From Spodoptera frugiperda (taxonomy: Eukaryota > Arthropoda > Insecta > Lepidoptera > Noctuidae), in NCBI RefSeq assembly GCF_023101765.2, contig NC_064242.1, positions 10,280,327 through 10,344,326 on the forward strand: a stretch of DNA of 64,000 nucleotides, read 5' to 3'. A model generated the notes under the pieces. The model was not told the origin of the DNA, ran no database searches, and was given only the letters and a program-made list of their open reading frames with translations. Shown here one piece after another: positions 45,135 to 58,053 of the stretch. The translations under genes and the position numbers were made by a program. Position 1 is the stretch's first letter. Every line of letters begins with the position of its first letter.

Positions 45135-48100
45135 TGTACAATTCCCACGTAGCTTCGTCTAAATAGCTACTTAGCTTACGGAAAATCATCTAGGTACGTA
45201 TCTAACAAAATTTACATGTAAAAGTTACATGTTTGTTGCCATGGTAACGGGTGCAATAACAAAATTAGGCAAATATTTGAGCACTCGATTGCGTAATTCG
45301 CTGATAATGGACGACCTTGGGACGTGGCAGAATGTCAAAAATATTCGCTTTATATGCGATGCAAATGTAAATAATGGTAGTTTAGTATGGAAATTACGTG
45401 TTATTTAAAACGGTACCGTAGCACTTACATCATAGGGTGAGTAATTGGGTGTATTATATGTAGAATAAACATGAAGTTACTAACATTACCACAAAATTGG
45501 TATTTTTTAAATAACTTTTTTCAGTCAAATAACCTGTTCTAAGCAAAATACTTACTTAACTAAAATATGCATCAAGTTTATACTCATCACTAAAATACGT
45601 ATTTAGGTAGGTACCTGTTTACACCAACCTTTGTGAAAGTGTATAGTGGAGTAGTGCAGCAGATTAGATTAGTAGTTCATTAAAATATTAATCCATTGTT
45701 TTATGGTATAAGCCGGGAAAAGATCAGACGGATCACTTGATAGCAAGCAATCGCCGCCGCCCATGGACATTTGAAACACCATAATCGTTACAAGTGCGTT
45801 GTCGGCCTTTGGAGTGTTAGGAATTTAAGGGTTGTTGGGGAATAGAGGATTGGGAAGGAGGATAATTTATTGGGCCTCCGGTAACCTTATTCACAGCGAA
45901 ACACAACGCAAGCGTTGTTTCACTTCGGTTTTCTGTGAGGCCGTGATATCACTTCGGTCGAGCCGGCCCATTCGAGCCGAAGCATGGCTCTCCTACACTT
46001 AATTCCTGTACGACTTTATAATGTAATCCTAAAACATTCTTATAATTAATCAAGGCTACTAAGAACAGGTAATAGTATATCTAAAATGTATAGAAGATAA
46101 TTGGATTTACCTTCGAAAGGTATTCTCAAAGGAAGACCCTTTGGAATATCATTTGACAAAGTTTAATTAGTATTCTGTGTCTTGGGCAGGGTAATGAACC
46201 TATTAAAATTTATATTAGTAAGTAAACAGACTTGTAATGTCTTAATTAAAGAAAAGGAACGGCCAGCAATAGGGATGATGACAGGGTATAAAAAATAAAA
46301 ATCTGAATAGTCCGTCAGTTAGGTAATGAAAAAATATTAGACATGTATTTTTGTTTTGTCATATAAGATAAATATGCTTATATAAGAAGTTTAGGAGTGG
46401 GAGCAAATTATACATTATTTCAACGTATAAAATGTTACCTACCTAGAAGTAGCGTCATTTCATATTTCAAATCGATATATCTTCGAAAGTATTTGTTTCC
46501 CTAAGAAAATAAAAAATACGTGTCTAATATTTTTAAGTAATATAAGAGATGAACATTAAAATAAAAATTAGTTATCTACCTAAATTAGTCATGTACAAGC
46601 ATAATATTTGACTCGGGAAGGCATGATTCGATAACCACCTTACTCGAAGTCATTGAATGGTACTTAATCCGTATTCGCAGATTTGTTCATGTAAAGATTC
46701 ATAGTGGCCACAAAAAGAAAAATCAAAAGTGGAACATCACAGTTGTTTATAAAGTGCTGTTGTTTGCAAGGGCGTAGAATGATCGATGGCCATTTTAGCA
46801 TCGTTGCCGAATATCCGGCTCAAATGGTTATACCTTTTAGCACGACAAAGGTTCTATCGACAATCACATTATAACAATGTCACACTAAAAGGATGATTGT
46901 GTTTTGATGTTGGCAGTCTGTAGGACAAATAAAACAGTTGATATAAACATAAGTAAGAAATAGGTAGCTAAGTGCCTACTTACAATTTCAAAATAGCTAA
47001 AAAAGTAAGAAATAAGAATACCTACCTGAAAGATCATTTATAAGTAGATTTTCCTAACACAGAATCTCAATAAAATTCACATAGACACATTCTGCAATAG
47101 TTAAGACAATACTCGAAACAAACGGTACTGGAAAATGCCAAAATACAGTTCATTGAACTCTCCGAATAAAGCCTGACGAGTTACTTACTAAACTTCTATC
47201 TACATAATAACCTCCTTGTCTAAGTTCGTCATACAACATTATGCTACATTCGTTGTGAACGAACATTTGTAGTAGAAGAAGATACCGCAACATTTGTTAT
47301 CTGACCAAACTTTATTGTTTATCGAAAGTAGAAGAGTCAATGACCTCAGAAGGAGGACTTGATATATTACACGGTCGAAGCGTGAGAGTAATTTATTATT
47401 CAAAAAGGAGGTTAATGTTATGTATGTACAAACATGATCTTGTTAGGAGAACTTTGCTCTCGATTATTTTTGTCTTTGTTGGTATTCTATTCTCTCACAT
47501 CTGGATACTGTATATAAATTAAATTATAACTTAATACATAATATATTGTTTTGTATACAACAAAGTACATAATCTTAATGTGGTTCTGAAATGGTTTTAA
47601 TGTCGTACAATACTCATCCTTATTGGGAACCCGATCTGCGATATTGTTTTAACCGTTAAAAACAGAAATTATTAGCAAGACAAACTTTCTATGAAGATAT
47701 CTTGATAGTTAATTAGAAATAACAAGGAAAGAGCTACATTCAGTAATACTAAGTAAGCACAGTTAATTGTACTATTTATTCTACGACTCAGCGTATATTA
47801 TTCTCAATTAACTAGTGTGGTTGTTAAAATACATTTATGATTTATTCAGTTATAGAGTCAGTTTATAATGAAAACAGGGAAAGGTTTACATATGTTATCA
47901 TTCAATTTGTGGTATTCCTTAAATAAATGTTGATTTAGGATTTAGTGAAAGTCAAACGAGGCCAAATAGGAGAGACCTAACATTAAAATGAAAATATTGA
48001 ACATTGGGCCTGTTAATATACATATCCATCCATTGTCAGAGTTCTTCAATAAATTGTAATTTTGTCATAAGTGAAACTATCTCCTAATCTGCCTTAGAAT

Positions 48101-48590
48101 ATTTTTTATTAAAACTGTATCTGAAATAGAAACCGCGTTATCTATTCCGACAATTTCAAACTCAGTTTCATTAAACTGTCAGATCAATCTTCATAGCCGC
48201 AAAACTTTAAGACCAGCCACCAGCACGGAAGCCAAGAACTTTCAAACAACTGGGTCAAAAATATCAACAAGTCAAAGAACTCCGTATTTACTTGGTAAAC
48301 TCCCATTTTATTCTTCACGTGTCTCTTTAATGTAATGTGGAATAACAAAGTCGTTTGATAAAGGTTTTTATAGCTAGTGGCTACGGTGCTGCCCTCTAGT
48401 TCTAAGGGCTAATGACCTGCGAATTCGTCTTGGGACATTTAGTGTGATTGTATTATAAAGATCTATTGATGTGTTCATAGTGAGCAATTGAGCATACGCT
48501 GATGAGTTCAACCAGGGTTCAACGCTTTAATTTAGTTAATCTTCGCTTTGGAACTTGTAGATAGTTTGCGAACTGTAATACCGGGTTAAT
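45135..48590. other. Gene-free stretch
   Basis: Apart from the second SINE-like copy (45700-45999) this AT-rich DNA shows no gene, no convincing repeat and no long open frame (longest about 60 codons). Confidence 0.5.
45700..45999 (-). mobile_element. SINE-like repeat, copy 2 of a nearby pair
   Basis: Starts TTTTATGGTATAAGCCGGGA and ends AGCATGGCTCTCCTACACTT. It keeps CAATCGCCGCCGCCCATGGA, closer to the general family form than copy 1, so the two are likely separate insertions rather than a tandem duplication. Confidence 0.6.
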
Positions 48591-48592
48591 TG

Positions 48593-49206
48593 TTTTTTAT
48601 TTTTTTATTTATTGATTTACATCAGGCAACGAAGGCCCATATTAATACAATAATACTATACTAAAACATATTATAAAATACTATAAATACATAATTATTA
48701 TATTAATTATTGAGGTCACACGATGTGACGATGCGTGGCGTCGTATTACGCTGCTCGGTGTCACGTAGCCTGCCTCGAAAACGTCGGTATCTGACACCCT
48801 TCGGCCAAAATTCTGCCTTGAGGAACTTCTCGAGATGTTGAGTTGGAACTCGCACGACAAACGACTTGAAGTTAGTATTTTGACGCGGTTCCAACCTTAC
48901 GACCCTCAAGGTCCAGTTGGTCTTCACCTTCACATACTCCACGATGTCCTCAACTTTCGTGGTGTGGTGTAGTCTGGACACATACAGCAGCGTCGTAGGT
49001 ACAGCTGGACGCAGCAGCATGTTTGGTCCGGTCAGTCCAGTACCGCACTGATTGCGAGAAGTAGGCTTCTTCTTCTTCTTTTGAACTTTGATGAAGCCAT
49101 CCTCATCACACTCAGGCTTTTCTGGACAGCGCTGTACTGGAATCGTTGTTACGGATTCACAGCGCCGGTTCTGCTTACCCCTGACCTGATATTCTAATTG
49201 ACCTTT
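48593..49206 (-). pseudogene. Retroelement ORF1/gag-like C-terminal remnant with poly(A) tail
   Basis: An open frame without an obvious start runs from 49206 to the stop at 48703-48705 (about 167 codons). It shows an acidic/lysine-rich linker (DEDGFIKVQKKKKK) and then a compact domain with LLYVSRLHHTTKVEDIVEYV, TLRVVRLEPR, FVVRVPTQHLEKFL and AEFWPKGVRYRRF, which I know from gag-like ORF1 proteins of lepidopteran non-LTR retroelements (RRM-like C-terminal domain). The 3' UTR ends in AATAAATAAAAAAATAAA at about 48593-48617, a poly(A)-like end. The N-terminal part and any ORF2 are missing, and a stop bounds the 5' side. A domesticated gene is possible but not favoured. Confidence 0.55.
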
Positions 49207-52200
49207 TCAGGTACCTACATTAGTTAGAATAGACCAGGTACATTTGTCACCTTCATTATTTATCTCACGAGAGTTGAAATGACTAGGGACTACACATTTG
49301 ACAAAGACCGGGCAGCAGTGCTCGCAACGTGAACCTTTTAAACTACGATCTCCAACTTTCCTATTAAAAGAGATTACTTAGACACATTACTTACACCCAC
49401 TTAGAGATTAGGGCGAACCCTTTTATGTTAAGGAGGTATATATTCTAGCAATGGACTATTGCGCCTCAAAGAACCATCAGACCACTACTGACCGCCCTGT
49501 AAGGCTGATGCCTGATCCGGAGTTCACTTCATTAAGTAACTTATCTGTTTATTTATTATCTTTTAACTATTGTACCTAACATTCTATTCTACTTCAATGT
49601 TTTTATCAAAGTATTTATGTAGTACCTAATGGGTCTCCTACTTTCTCCCTACTAAAAACACTTACTAAGCGCTGACAATCTCTGTAAATGTTATCTCACT
49701 TTTATACGACTTCCGCAGCATCAAGTATTACGTGCTTTACTTGCTGAACACTGAACATCAACATCATATTTTTATGACTTTACCCGTAAATTTTTGAGTA
49801 ACTTTTAAGGGTCTGTCCTATGCCTGTGTTAATGAAGGAAATAAAATGTTAATTGTTATTTTAACCAACTTTCCAAAAAGCAGGAGGTTCACAATTATTA
49901 AAAAACAACCGTTGCCTTAAAACTATAATCAATGTCCACTCATATTTCTAATTTCATTTATTTGTCTCTTTTGTTTTCTTCACTTGTTTTCAGTTATTTC
50001 TTGAACGACGTCATTATACTCGTAAGACAGCATTATGTCTATAGAGACTGTATTTTTGATGGTATGGTTGTGATGTATATGGTTTTCACTGTCATTGTAA
50101 AAAGGCGTGAGCCTACTACTACATTTAATATTATTATTCACTTAAGTACTGCACTACGCCCTACATAAGTTCAATCGCATTACACAAAAATAGTATCACA
50201 AATCCCTGAACTAATATAATAATTCCAAAGTACTTATGAAAATGTAAAACATACAAATTCTTGAACAATAAAATTTTCCTTATCCATTATATTCAAAGGA
50301 AATTGAGCTTCAAAATCCGTTTCATTAAATTAAATATTCAACAAAGCCTCCTTTGTGTGTTCCTATCGAAATTATTATCATATTATTATTACATTAAAAC
50401 GTTTTGCTAGAGTCTAGAAGGAAGACGAATTAATGAAGGTATTTGCGTCCTAATACGAGGAACATTTTCAGTTACAATAGGTGATTGGTACGATGGGACA
50501 CGGAAATTACACGACCTTGGAACTTACATAACATGAACACATCAGTGGAATAATTTTCTGTGATCATTAATTTAGATTAATGATGTATTTATCTATGTAA
50601 TAGTCAATGATTATGCCAGCAACTACGCTTTGTTCCTACTTATGTCAAAAATTATAAGTAAACATAATTCGTAGCCAGCTCGTAGCACGTCTACGCGCGT
50701 AGCACTACGTAGTTACAGCGTAGCACACAATGGTGTAAAGGAAGAGATTAACAGGTGATTGTGAGTATTAAAGTAGTACCTATAGATAATTTCCTAAATT
50801 ATAATTAAAAATGACAATTATAATTATGTTTTCAAGAAATTTTAAAAGAATTGTGACTGGACTAAACTAGAGGTTTCAGATAAAACATAATCAAAGTCGC
50901 CTTGTTCAGTTCTAATGAACTTCATCAACAATCCATAACAGTGCTAATCACTATATTATCACAAACGAAATACGATTATTGAGAAAAAAACAATACACTG
51001 CATTACCTTTATTACGTAGCAACGCTACGCCGTAGCACCGTAGCACAACTGCTACGATTCATAACTGAAATCGTTAGGAATTTTAGTGGCACTATTAACG
51101 TGCTTAGGTAATTGCTATATAGCGTGACCTTACACCCTTAAGTTTGGGAACCGATGTATAGACGACAGCGCCTCAGACTATAAACTTCCATTATAAATTG
51201 GTCTCTCGAAGAATGCAAGGTTTACTTAATTAATGGTCAACGTATACTGGACATTGAGAATCTAATATATGGCATATCGAGCGTAATCAAAATCAATTCC
51301 GATAAATAAATTTAATTTGAAAGCAGAAAATACATAAAAGGTTTCCACGCAACCTATTACTAGGTATTACTGAGCAATTCTTGATGATAAATAAATGTCA
51401 ACACTTGGTGAGTAAAACTTAAAAAAAAAGTGTATATTTTATTAACGTCTGTATGACAAGTGCTACTGCTTGGTCTCGGGTTCGATTCCCGGGCAAAGTG
51501 TTACTGGGTTTTTTTCGGTTTTCCGAAAAAAAAATCTAAGTATGGGACACATAATAATAACATAACCGAAATGGTCAAAACTGCATTTCTACCGGTGGGC
51601 ACGTAACATACACTTATTGTTTAACCTGCACAGCAGTCAAGTGTTTATTCAGGTTAGTTTGCTTTTTAATATTGCATAATTGGTCAGCGAGCCGATTACA
51701 CGTATTGATAAGATCGGTCAATAACTGCAGCTACTACTCGTAGTACATAAACCTCTCTATTACTGGCGAAGAAATAATTATGTGGCGAGTTATGATCGCG
51801 ATGGCGTATAATTACATCGTCTACTTATAAAACTGTATGTATATGTGTGTGTAATTGTATATGTATATTGAATAGCTTTGTATCGTATACAATGTAATGT
51901 TACCTAGTATTTTGTTTAAGTTTCTGAGAATTTAGTGTTTTTTTTTCGTGAAAACGAACATGACGTTGATATGCTTGATATTGTTGCAGGTGTATTAGTT
52001 TTGTGGTTTAGTTTTTATGTAGAAATATTATTATAATGGTTTAGTATTACTCCTCCTTCGTTGATTGAGTGAACTAAGTGTGCGAAGCAACACCGAGGTA
52101 AAGATATTTAGAGTAATTTTAGATTCCATAATGTTCATTTGTATGTCATAAAGTCTGGAATAGCGTCCGATGTAAGCGTACTCTTTACATAGGACTTTAC

Positions 52201-52598
52201 ATAGCTGGTGAAAAGTGGATGTTACATAGTTCATCATTATCTTTGGCTCGGGAATTAAAAAGTATGACCAAATTTGGCCACTAATAGGCTGTTGATGTGA
52301 TTTGGTATTATGTCTATCTAAGAAGAAAGTATTGAGCTACTTCTTCAAAATACTCTTAACAAACGTTTGTTAAATCAAACAGACTTTTAATATAACGGAG
52401 CTTCCTTTTGTCCGATGGCAATAGCAGACTCAGTACGAGCTTTTAGATAAAGCACGACTTTTTATACTCCTTTGTCATAAAACAAAGGCTCTCAGACTCT
52501 TAGGGGTAATAAAAGGGGTAATGAAACTTGCATTTCTTTTAATGGACGCTTCGAAACGGGAAAATACATTGAATATTTTTATTTTCTGCCATTCAGTA
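49207..52598. other. Gene-free stretch with small repeats
   Basis: Contains a 60-bp scrap of R1-like 3' UTR (about 49465-49530), the CGTAGCA-rich repeats near 50669 and 51005, and a B-box SINE-like scrap at 51470-51545 (GGGTTCGATTCCCGGG). No gene is supported. Confidence 0.45.
50669..51056. repeat. CGTAGCA-rich clusters, possible foldback element
   Basis: Two GC-richer clusters (50669-50730 and 51005-51056) each hold four or more copies of CGTAGCA or GCTACG. They are partly inverted relative to each other (CTCGTAGCAC versus GTGCTACGG), with about 270 bp of AT-rich DNA between. This may be a diverged TIR element, but the ends are not clean. Confidence 0.35.
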
Positions 52599-52723
52599 CC
52601 TTTAGTACCAATGAGTTTGTTTTACGTTTAAAGTAATCGAAACGAGAGCGCTTTCTGCGCTCTGATTGGCCGGCTCGAATAAACCAACCAATCAGAGTAC
52701 AGACCGTGTTCTCGTTTCAACTA
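52599..52723. mobile_element. MITE-A copy, one end truncated
   Basis: Begins CCTTTAGTACCAATGAGTTT after TA. It contains AAAGTAATCGAAACGAGAGC, GCTCTGATTGGCCGGCTCGA and AACCAATCAGAG. The final inverted terminus is lost. Confidence 0.65.
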
Positions 52724-54398
52724 CAGGTCGTCAGATATAATTTAGTTTTATTAATTAGGTTTATAAAAATATTTATTAATATTTGTCCAGAAGTGATTTT
52801 ATCCCTAACAGTAATATGCCCCAACAATTTACAATCGGTTCAGATTAATGAAAGTAAACAACCCACAAAACATCCCAAAGAAACCAATTAATATGAAATT
52901 CACGTCAGTATTTTCCATTACAATTTTATGAACGTCAAGAGCAAAGTGGATAAAAGCAAAAACACAAATATTCTAAAAATAATTTCGATATTTCCTTTGA
53001 CCACTCAAAGTAATAAGAAAACAAATTCACGTTACAATTTAGTATGGCCATGAGATACTATTCCTATAGTTTACCCTTGGGAGAAAACATTTGTATGATT
53101 ACAGACTGCGAATAAAACGATAATTTCAGATAGTAATTACAAGGAAGACGGTTGATGGTTTAACTAATATGTAAAACAATATCATGACTTTAAACTGGTT
53201 GGTGGAGGTGGTGTAGTACTTGTGTATGTAGTGTATTTATCAGTACAAATATGTACTACACACACATAACGTTCACTTTTCACCAAGTATGTTACGTTAT
53301 GAGTCCCATGTAATAGAGGTTGGGCTTATCGCCACAAACAACGTCCAATTCAAGAGTTTCTTTTTCCTAAATGTTGCCCCACACTAGGATTTTCTGCAGA
53401 GTCGTGGGTGCATTTACACACATACAATTTCACTTACACAAAACACCCAGACCCGAAATATCAATTTATGAATCACCGCGTCAATAGTGCAGTCAATTTT
53501 TTGCCTCACCCCGAGATTGGATTTCCAAACACTTTGCTCTGCAGTGAGACAATAACTCGAAAACGAAGAACTATAGACACTACTTTTTATTTCATTGAAG
53601 ATTTTCTTTACATGAGGGCCCGTCAAATTTTTTTTACGTCAATGGCTCTGTTTTATATATACATACAAACATACATATATGTATACACTCGAACATCGAG
53701 ACAGTAAACCCTCTAAAATATACACATATAAGACATACGTTCTTGAGTGCTCTAAGTCTTATTAGTGAGTACTTACATTTTAGCATAAATTATAGCCTTA
53801 ATACATTCAATGACCGACCTTTCATTCGACTAATTATTATATATCGACCAGCTGTAAAGCGTGGGACTAATTTAATCCCGACCCTTATAACAAGCACTCG
53901 GTCTTCATAAACTTCAACTACACACAAATATAATGTTTATAGGTGTGAACTATGAATAAAATATTAATGAATGACTTCATAACTGACAGGGGTCCACGTC
54001 AATACAAACAGAAGATAACGATATAATAATAACCAAGGACTTTACAACCTTCATAGTTTTATATGAAAAATGTTTGTTGTATTATTCTGAGGTACGATTT
54101 GATGGAAACTTTTCAGCTTTTATATGTTTGCTCGTAGTTTGTCCTTTTTAAGTTTAATAGGACTGCGGCTGTCGGGTAACGTGGAGCGGGTTCGATACAT
54201 TTCATGTGTATGTGAGCTTGTATGATTGTAAATGCACCCAGGAACAGAAAAAACCTAGTGAAGTTTTTTTTAATAAAAAAAATATTGTCTACCACACACG
54301 TCGGAAAACGACACAAAACAGAAGGTAGGTAAATATAAGTCGTACTCAGTACATTTTTACTTGTATTAAAAGTTCTACATAACGGCGACAAATCTCTA
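52724..54398. other. Gene-free stretch with SINE-like scraps
   Basis: Two B-box SINE-like scraps occur at 53386-53475 (minus) and 54158-54256 (+). The 99-codon frame at 53408-53707 overlaps the first and shows no domain. Confidence 0.45.
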
Positions 54399-55583
54399 TA
54401 CAATGTGATAGGGTTGGGACTTCTAACCCGTTAAGGCTGAGTACTACATCTAATTTTATCGACAAAAAAAATATATGGGGGGTTGAACCCCTAATTGAAA
54501 ATATTGAAAAATAGTGATTTTTTCGGTAAGAATAATTCACAAATGATTTTTTTCTCACCAAAACATTATCAAACATATGAAAAAAGTAATGAATTAGTTA
54601 GCCAAGGTTATTAGCTACCGTTTGTCGTTTTCTTTTTGTTTCTACGACGCATACAACCTTTGATATCAAAAGTTAAAAAAATATTAAAATAGCCATAATT
54701 TTTAGGGGGAGGGGATTCGACCCCTTCGACCCCCGACTTTTGTCGATAAAATTAGATGTAGTACTCAGCCTTTTTTTTTTTTTTTTTGAGGGGGAAAATC
54801 ATCCAATGACTTCTCCCGCCTTGGGCGAGGCGAGAGGGAGTGTCAGACTCTTACTGACTAAAAACCACCCCGTTCCTTCTCCTGCTTTTCGAGCCGGAGC
54901 CCCGGTAAACCCGCTAGGTAGTCCGCAGCTCCGGATCAGGCATCAGCCCTACTGGGCCCCATCTGTGGTGGTCTGATGGCTCTTTGAGGCGCGCGCGGAA
55001 CGCGACGCGCCGCACGCACGGGTCTGGTTCTGTTCGGGCGATGAGCTACCCTTGCTCGCCGTCCGCAGGCCCGCACTTACGGTGGCCGGAGATCGTCCCG
55101 CGATCCCCGACGCCCAGAGTGTCTCTCGCGACGGCTGGGGCGTGAGGAGGTTTGTTCCCTCACGCGCCCCGCCTCCTCCTTAGCTAGCATGACTGCTTCG
55201 CAGAAGGAGGAGACGGCATCCCAGTCCCTCTCGCTCCGCACCATGGCTTGAACCAGTGCCGGGCGCGAGAGGTCGCCGTCGCCGACCACATCCCTGAGGA
55301 CTTGGCGGTGCTCAGCCCACGCAGGGCACACCGCCACTGTATGTTCTACAGTGTCCTCCGGGCGGTCCTCGCAGTGATGACATCCGGGCGTTTCCTCCCG
55401 CCCAATAAGGAACAGGAACCTACCGAAACTCCCATGTCCGGTAAGCACCTGCGTCAGGCGGTAGGTGAGGACGCCGTGGCGCCTCTCTAGCCACTCCTCA
55501 AAGAGGGGACTTACCGCTGCAATGACAGCGAGCCCAAGTATTCAGCCTTAACGGGTTAGAAGTCTCGCCCCTATCACATTGTA
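54399..55583. mobile_element. Foldback element interrupted by an R1-like insertion
   Basis: The left end TATACAATGTGATAGGGTTG and right end CCCCTATCACATTGTATA are inverted repeats. Inner matching blocks are CTAACCCGTTAAGGCTGAGT at left and CAGCCTTAACGGGTTAGAAG at right. The left part is homologous to 14721-15131 in SMC3 intron 18. An R1-like element (54771-55536) splits the right arm. Without it the element would be about 410 bp. TA or TATA flanks both ends. Confidence 0.75.
54771..55536 (-). mobile_element. R1-like non-LTR element, 5'-truncated
   Basis: Minus orientation with poly(A) (T run at 54771-54787). The 3' UTR spans about 54788-55076, and the C-terminal end of ORF2 runs from 55077 rightwards (frame visible to 55448 and beyond without a Met). 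The coded tail shows LTGHGSFGRFLFLIGRE and the zinc-knuckle-like GCHHCEDR..EH....CPAW found at the C terminus of R1-clade proteins. AGTACTCAGCC (54760-54770) and AGTATTCAGCC (55537-55547) form an 11-bp target duplication with one mismatch. Confidence 0.8.
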
Positions 55584-55589
55584 TATTTG

Positions 55590-56938
55590 TAAACTGAGTA
55601 TACTTCCATTAACACTCCATGTTCACTCAGAATTTAAGTACGGGACAAATAAAGTATTACTTTACTTAGTCACCTTCTTTTTAAGTAGGTCCCTAATAGT
55701 CTATTTAGCGTTCTACTATTCCCAATACAAAGATGAAATCCATACGTAGTAAGCAATAGCAACCACTATTAATGAAGCACTTCAGTACACGTAATTATTT
55801 AAGTACCAACACTTAGCAGCAAAACCGAGCAACCAGTACGCAGTAATAAGGTTGGTAGCGTTACTCTACTGAGATGAACTATTCATGTTCTAATTAGCTA
55901 TAGTAAGAAGTGCGAAAAATATCTAATAACGTGTTGGCCTTTAACCGTCCTACTGCTGCACAAAGGTCTCTTCCTTCAAGGAAAAGGAATGAAAGAGCAA
56001 GGTGAGTTGAAACTATTTTTATTATCTTTGTCTTAAAATGTTTCCTTGTGTGTAACGTATGTGAGTCACGAATAGATAAATTAAAAAAGTTTTTTTATCG
56101 GACAAGCCCTCCACAACCTCCTATGCCGCTGCAACTCCTGAAAACCAGGATCTACAATAGATACAACCATGAAAACACCGGAACACTGCCTTGGATCCCG
56201 CAACGAAATAAATCAGAAGGAAAGAAAAATAATTAAAAATGTATGATGATAGTACACATTATATCGTGGAAAGATCACATTTTTATTCTAGGCTCGATTC
56301 GAGTAAGTAGAAAAAAATGACACCTAAACATTAGCCTGTTATTATCATATGATAAATCATCTTTGAAATAAGTACTAATTACACTAAAATGCTAATGTAC
56401 TACAATTGACTCATAGTAGACATTAGCTGTAGGTACACCGTAGAGCACACTGGTACATATTTCAATCGCTTCGTAGATAAAACGTCAACAGTATCGCGTG
56501 TCAACCCGCTATATAAGTATTAAGGTATATAGTATACAGAGGGCAAAGCCACAGGTTATATGGCCAGTGGCCGCCGCTAAATGGAAAACGGTTAATAGAC
56601 AATCGGTGTTTGCAACTGGCAAGGGGAACAGAAATGGAGTAACTCTCCCGTTTTTTGTTTTGATATGTTAAATGTGGAACCATTGTTCTACGCCTTTACC
56701 TGTAGTATGCCGCGAGCGTAGATCTACGCGAGATATGTACAAAGAATTTTGTATTGTGTCTCATATACCAGCATACAAGAGTTTAAGGATGACTTTTGAA
56801 ACTAACGAGAATAAAATTATGATAAAATAATTAATCAATAAATCAACTAGTAAGACCTTTTATAATAAATTGTTATTCAAACAGTGAAAATGAGTGAGAG
56901 AAAGTGAACGTTTCTCTGACAATAAAATCCGATATTAA
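55590..56938. other. Gene-free stretch left of the Penelope element
   Basis: AT-rich, with a possible non-LTR tail scrap near 55942-55985. Open frames are about 62 codons or shorter and look random. Confidence 0.45.
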
Positions 56939-56953
56939 TAAGATATTATCAAT
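56939..56953 (+). repeat. 15-nt target site duplication, left
   Basis: TAAGATATTATCAAT here is repeated exactly at 60217-60231, directly outside the other end of the Penelope-like element. This fixes the insertion borders. Confidence 0.8.
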
Positions 56954-58053
56954 TATTATGTTATCGGCTTACTCACGTACTATTTTGACGAGGAACTCGA
57001 CTAGTTTCAAGCCATGCTAGAGGCTCATATTCATGAGCAGCATTCCGCGACACACGACGCGGCGATTGTCGCGCTGCTACTGGCGATTCGAGGATCGCGC
57101 CCATCGCGCCCTCTGTCTGGAATCGCGCGCACTATCTGGCGCGCGCGACGATGTTGGCTCGTTAGACTCGTTCGCCGGCGGCTGCGCAGGTGTTAGATTC
57201 GATTCTCGGGTCGGCGCAAAAACGGTGCTACATACCGCGCTCACTGTGTCACACTCCAGACCCGCAACATTGTAGGCTGACGACTCGGCTTTCAGGCAGG
57301 TGGTAATGCCCAGCCACCGTCTCTGTTGAAGTTGGGACGGCGACTTATTTCATGGCTTCACGTACTTTCCACGGTACAAAGTATTTCTCCCTCGCTAGTA
57401 CGGAGACCTTGTCGAAGCGAAGGAAATGAGCCGTGCCCGCGCTACAAGCATGCTCGGCTACTGCCGATGTATGGGTGTCCCTGTTCTTCACACTGCGTAT
57501 GTGTTCTTTGAGTCTGGTTGTGATGTTGCGGCGAGTTTCCCCAATGTAACTCGAGCCACAGTCGCACGGTATCATGTATACCCCGGGAACTGCCAGTGGA
57601 TCCTTGTCCTTAGGCGAGCGTAACAAGTTTCGTAATTGACCGGGTGGGCGGAAGATCGTCCTGATGCTGTATCTACGGCGTAACAGGTGTCCGATGGTGT
57701 CGGTTACTCCTTTCACGAATGGTAAAAATGCTGGAGTCCGCTCCGCAACTGCCGGTCGTCTTTTACCTGATGAATTACTCGCCAGTCGAGTACATTGGCG
57801 CCAGTTGTACCCATTGGTTTCCAGTACCCGTCTAAGGTGATCAAGTTCTGCGTCAATGTACTGGGGATCACACAGGTTCAGTGCCCGGTTGATTAAAGTA
57901 CGGGGAACAGAGGCAAGGTGGGAGGGATGATGGTGTGAGTCGGCTCGTAGGTACCGGTCTGTGTGTGTCGGTTTACGGTAAACCGTGTGTGACAGGCGGC
58001 CGTCTGTTTCACGTCTCACGAGCACGTCCAAGAACGGCAACATTCCTTCCTTT
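56954..58053 (-). repeat. Left inverted arm of the Penelope-like element
   Basis: A reverse-complement copy of the 3' third of the element. The minus-strand frame at 57345-58043 (232 codons) carries the same C-terminal RT and GIY-YIG sequence (YMIPCDCGSSYIGETRR) but is broken shortly after YFVPWKVREAM by a one-base deletion relative to the right arm. It lacks RT motifs such as YVDD and is not a complete gene. Confidence 0.85.
56995..57041 (-). ncRNA. Hammerhead-like fold, left arm
   Basis: Mirror image of 60128-60176: GCTCATGAATATGA, AGCC..GGCT stem, GAAACTAGTC and GAG on the minus strand. The same reservations apply as for the right arm. Confidence 0.3.

Noticed and set aside
51470..51545. 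Possible tRNA gene (GGGTTCGATTCCCGGG)
   Set aside because: Only the T-arm/B-box is recognisable; no acceptor, D or anticodon arm can be paired, so it is a SINE scrap.
53408..53707. 99-codon + frame
   Set aside because: Overlaps a SINE-like scrap and low-complexity TATA-rich sequence; no coding character.
57345..58043. 232-codon minus frame as a separate gene
   Set aside because: It is the inverted arm of the Penelope-like element, lacks the RT core and is frameshifted relative to the other arm.
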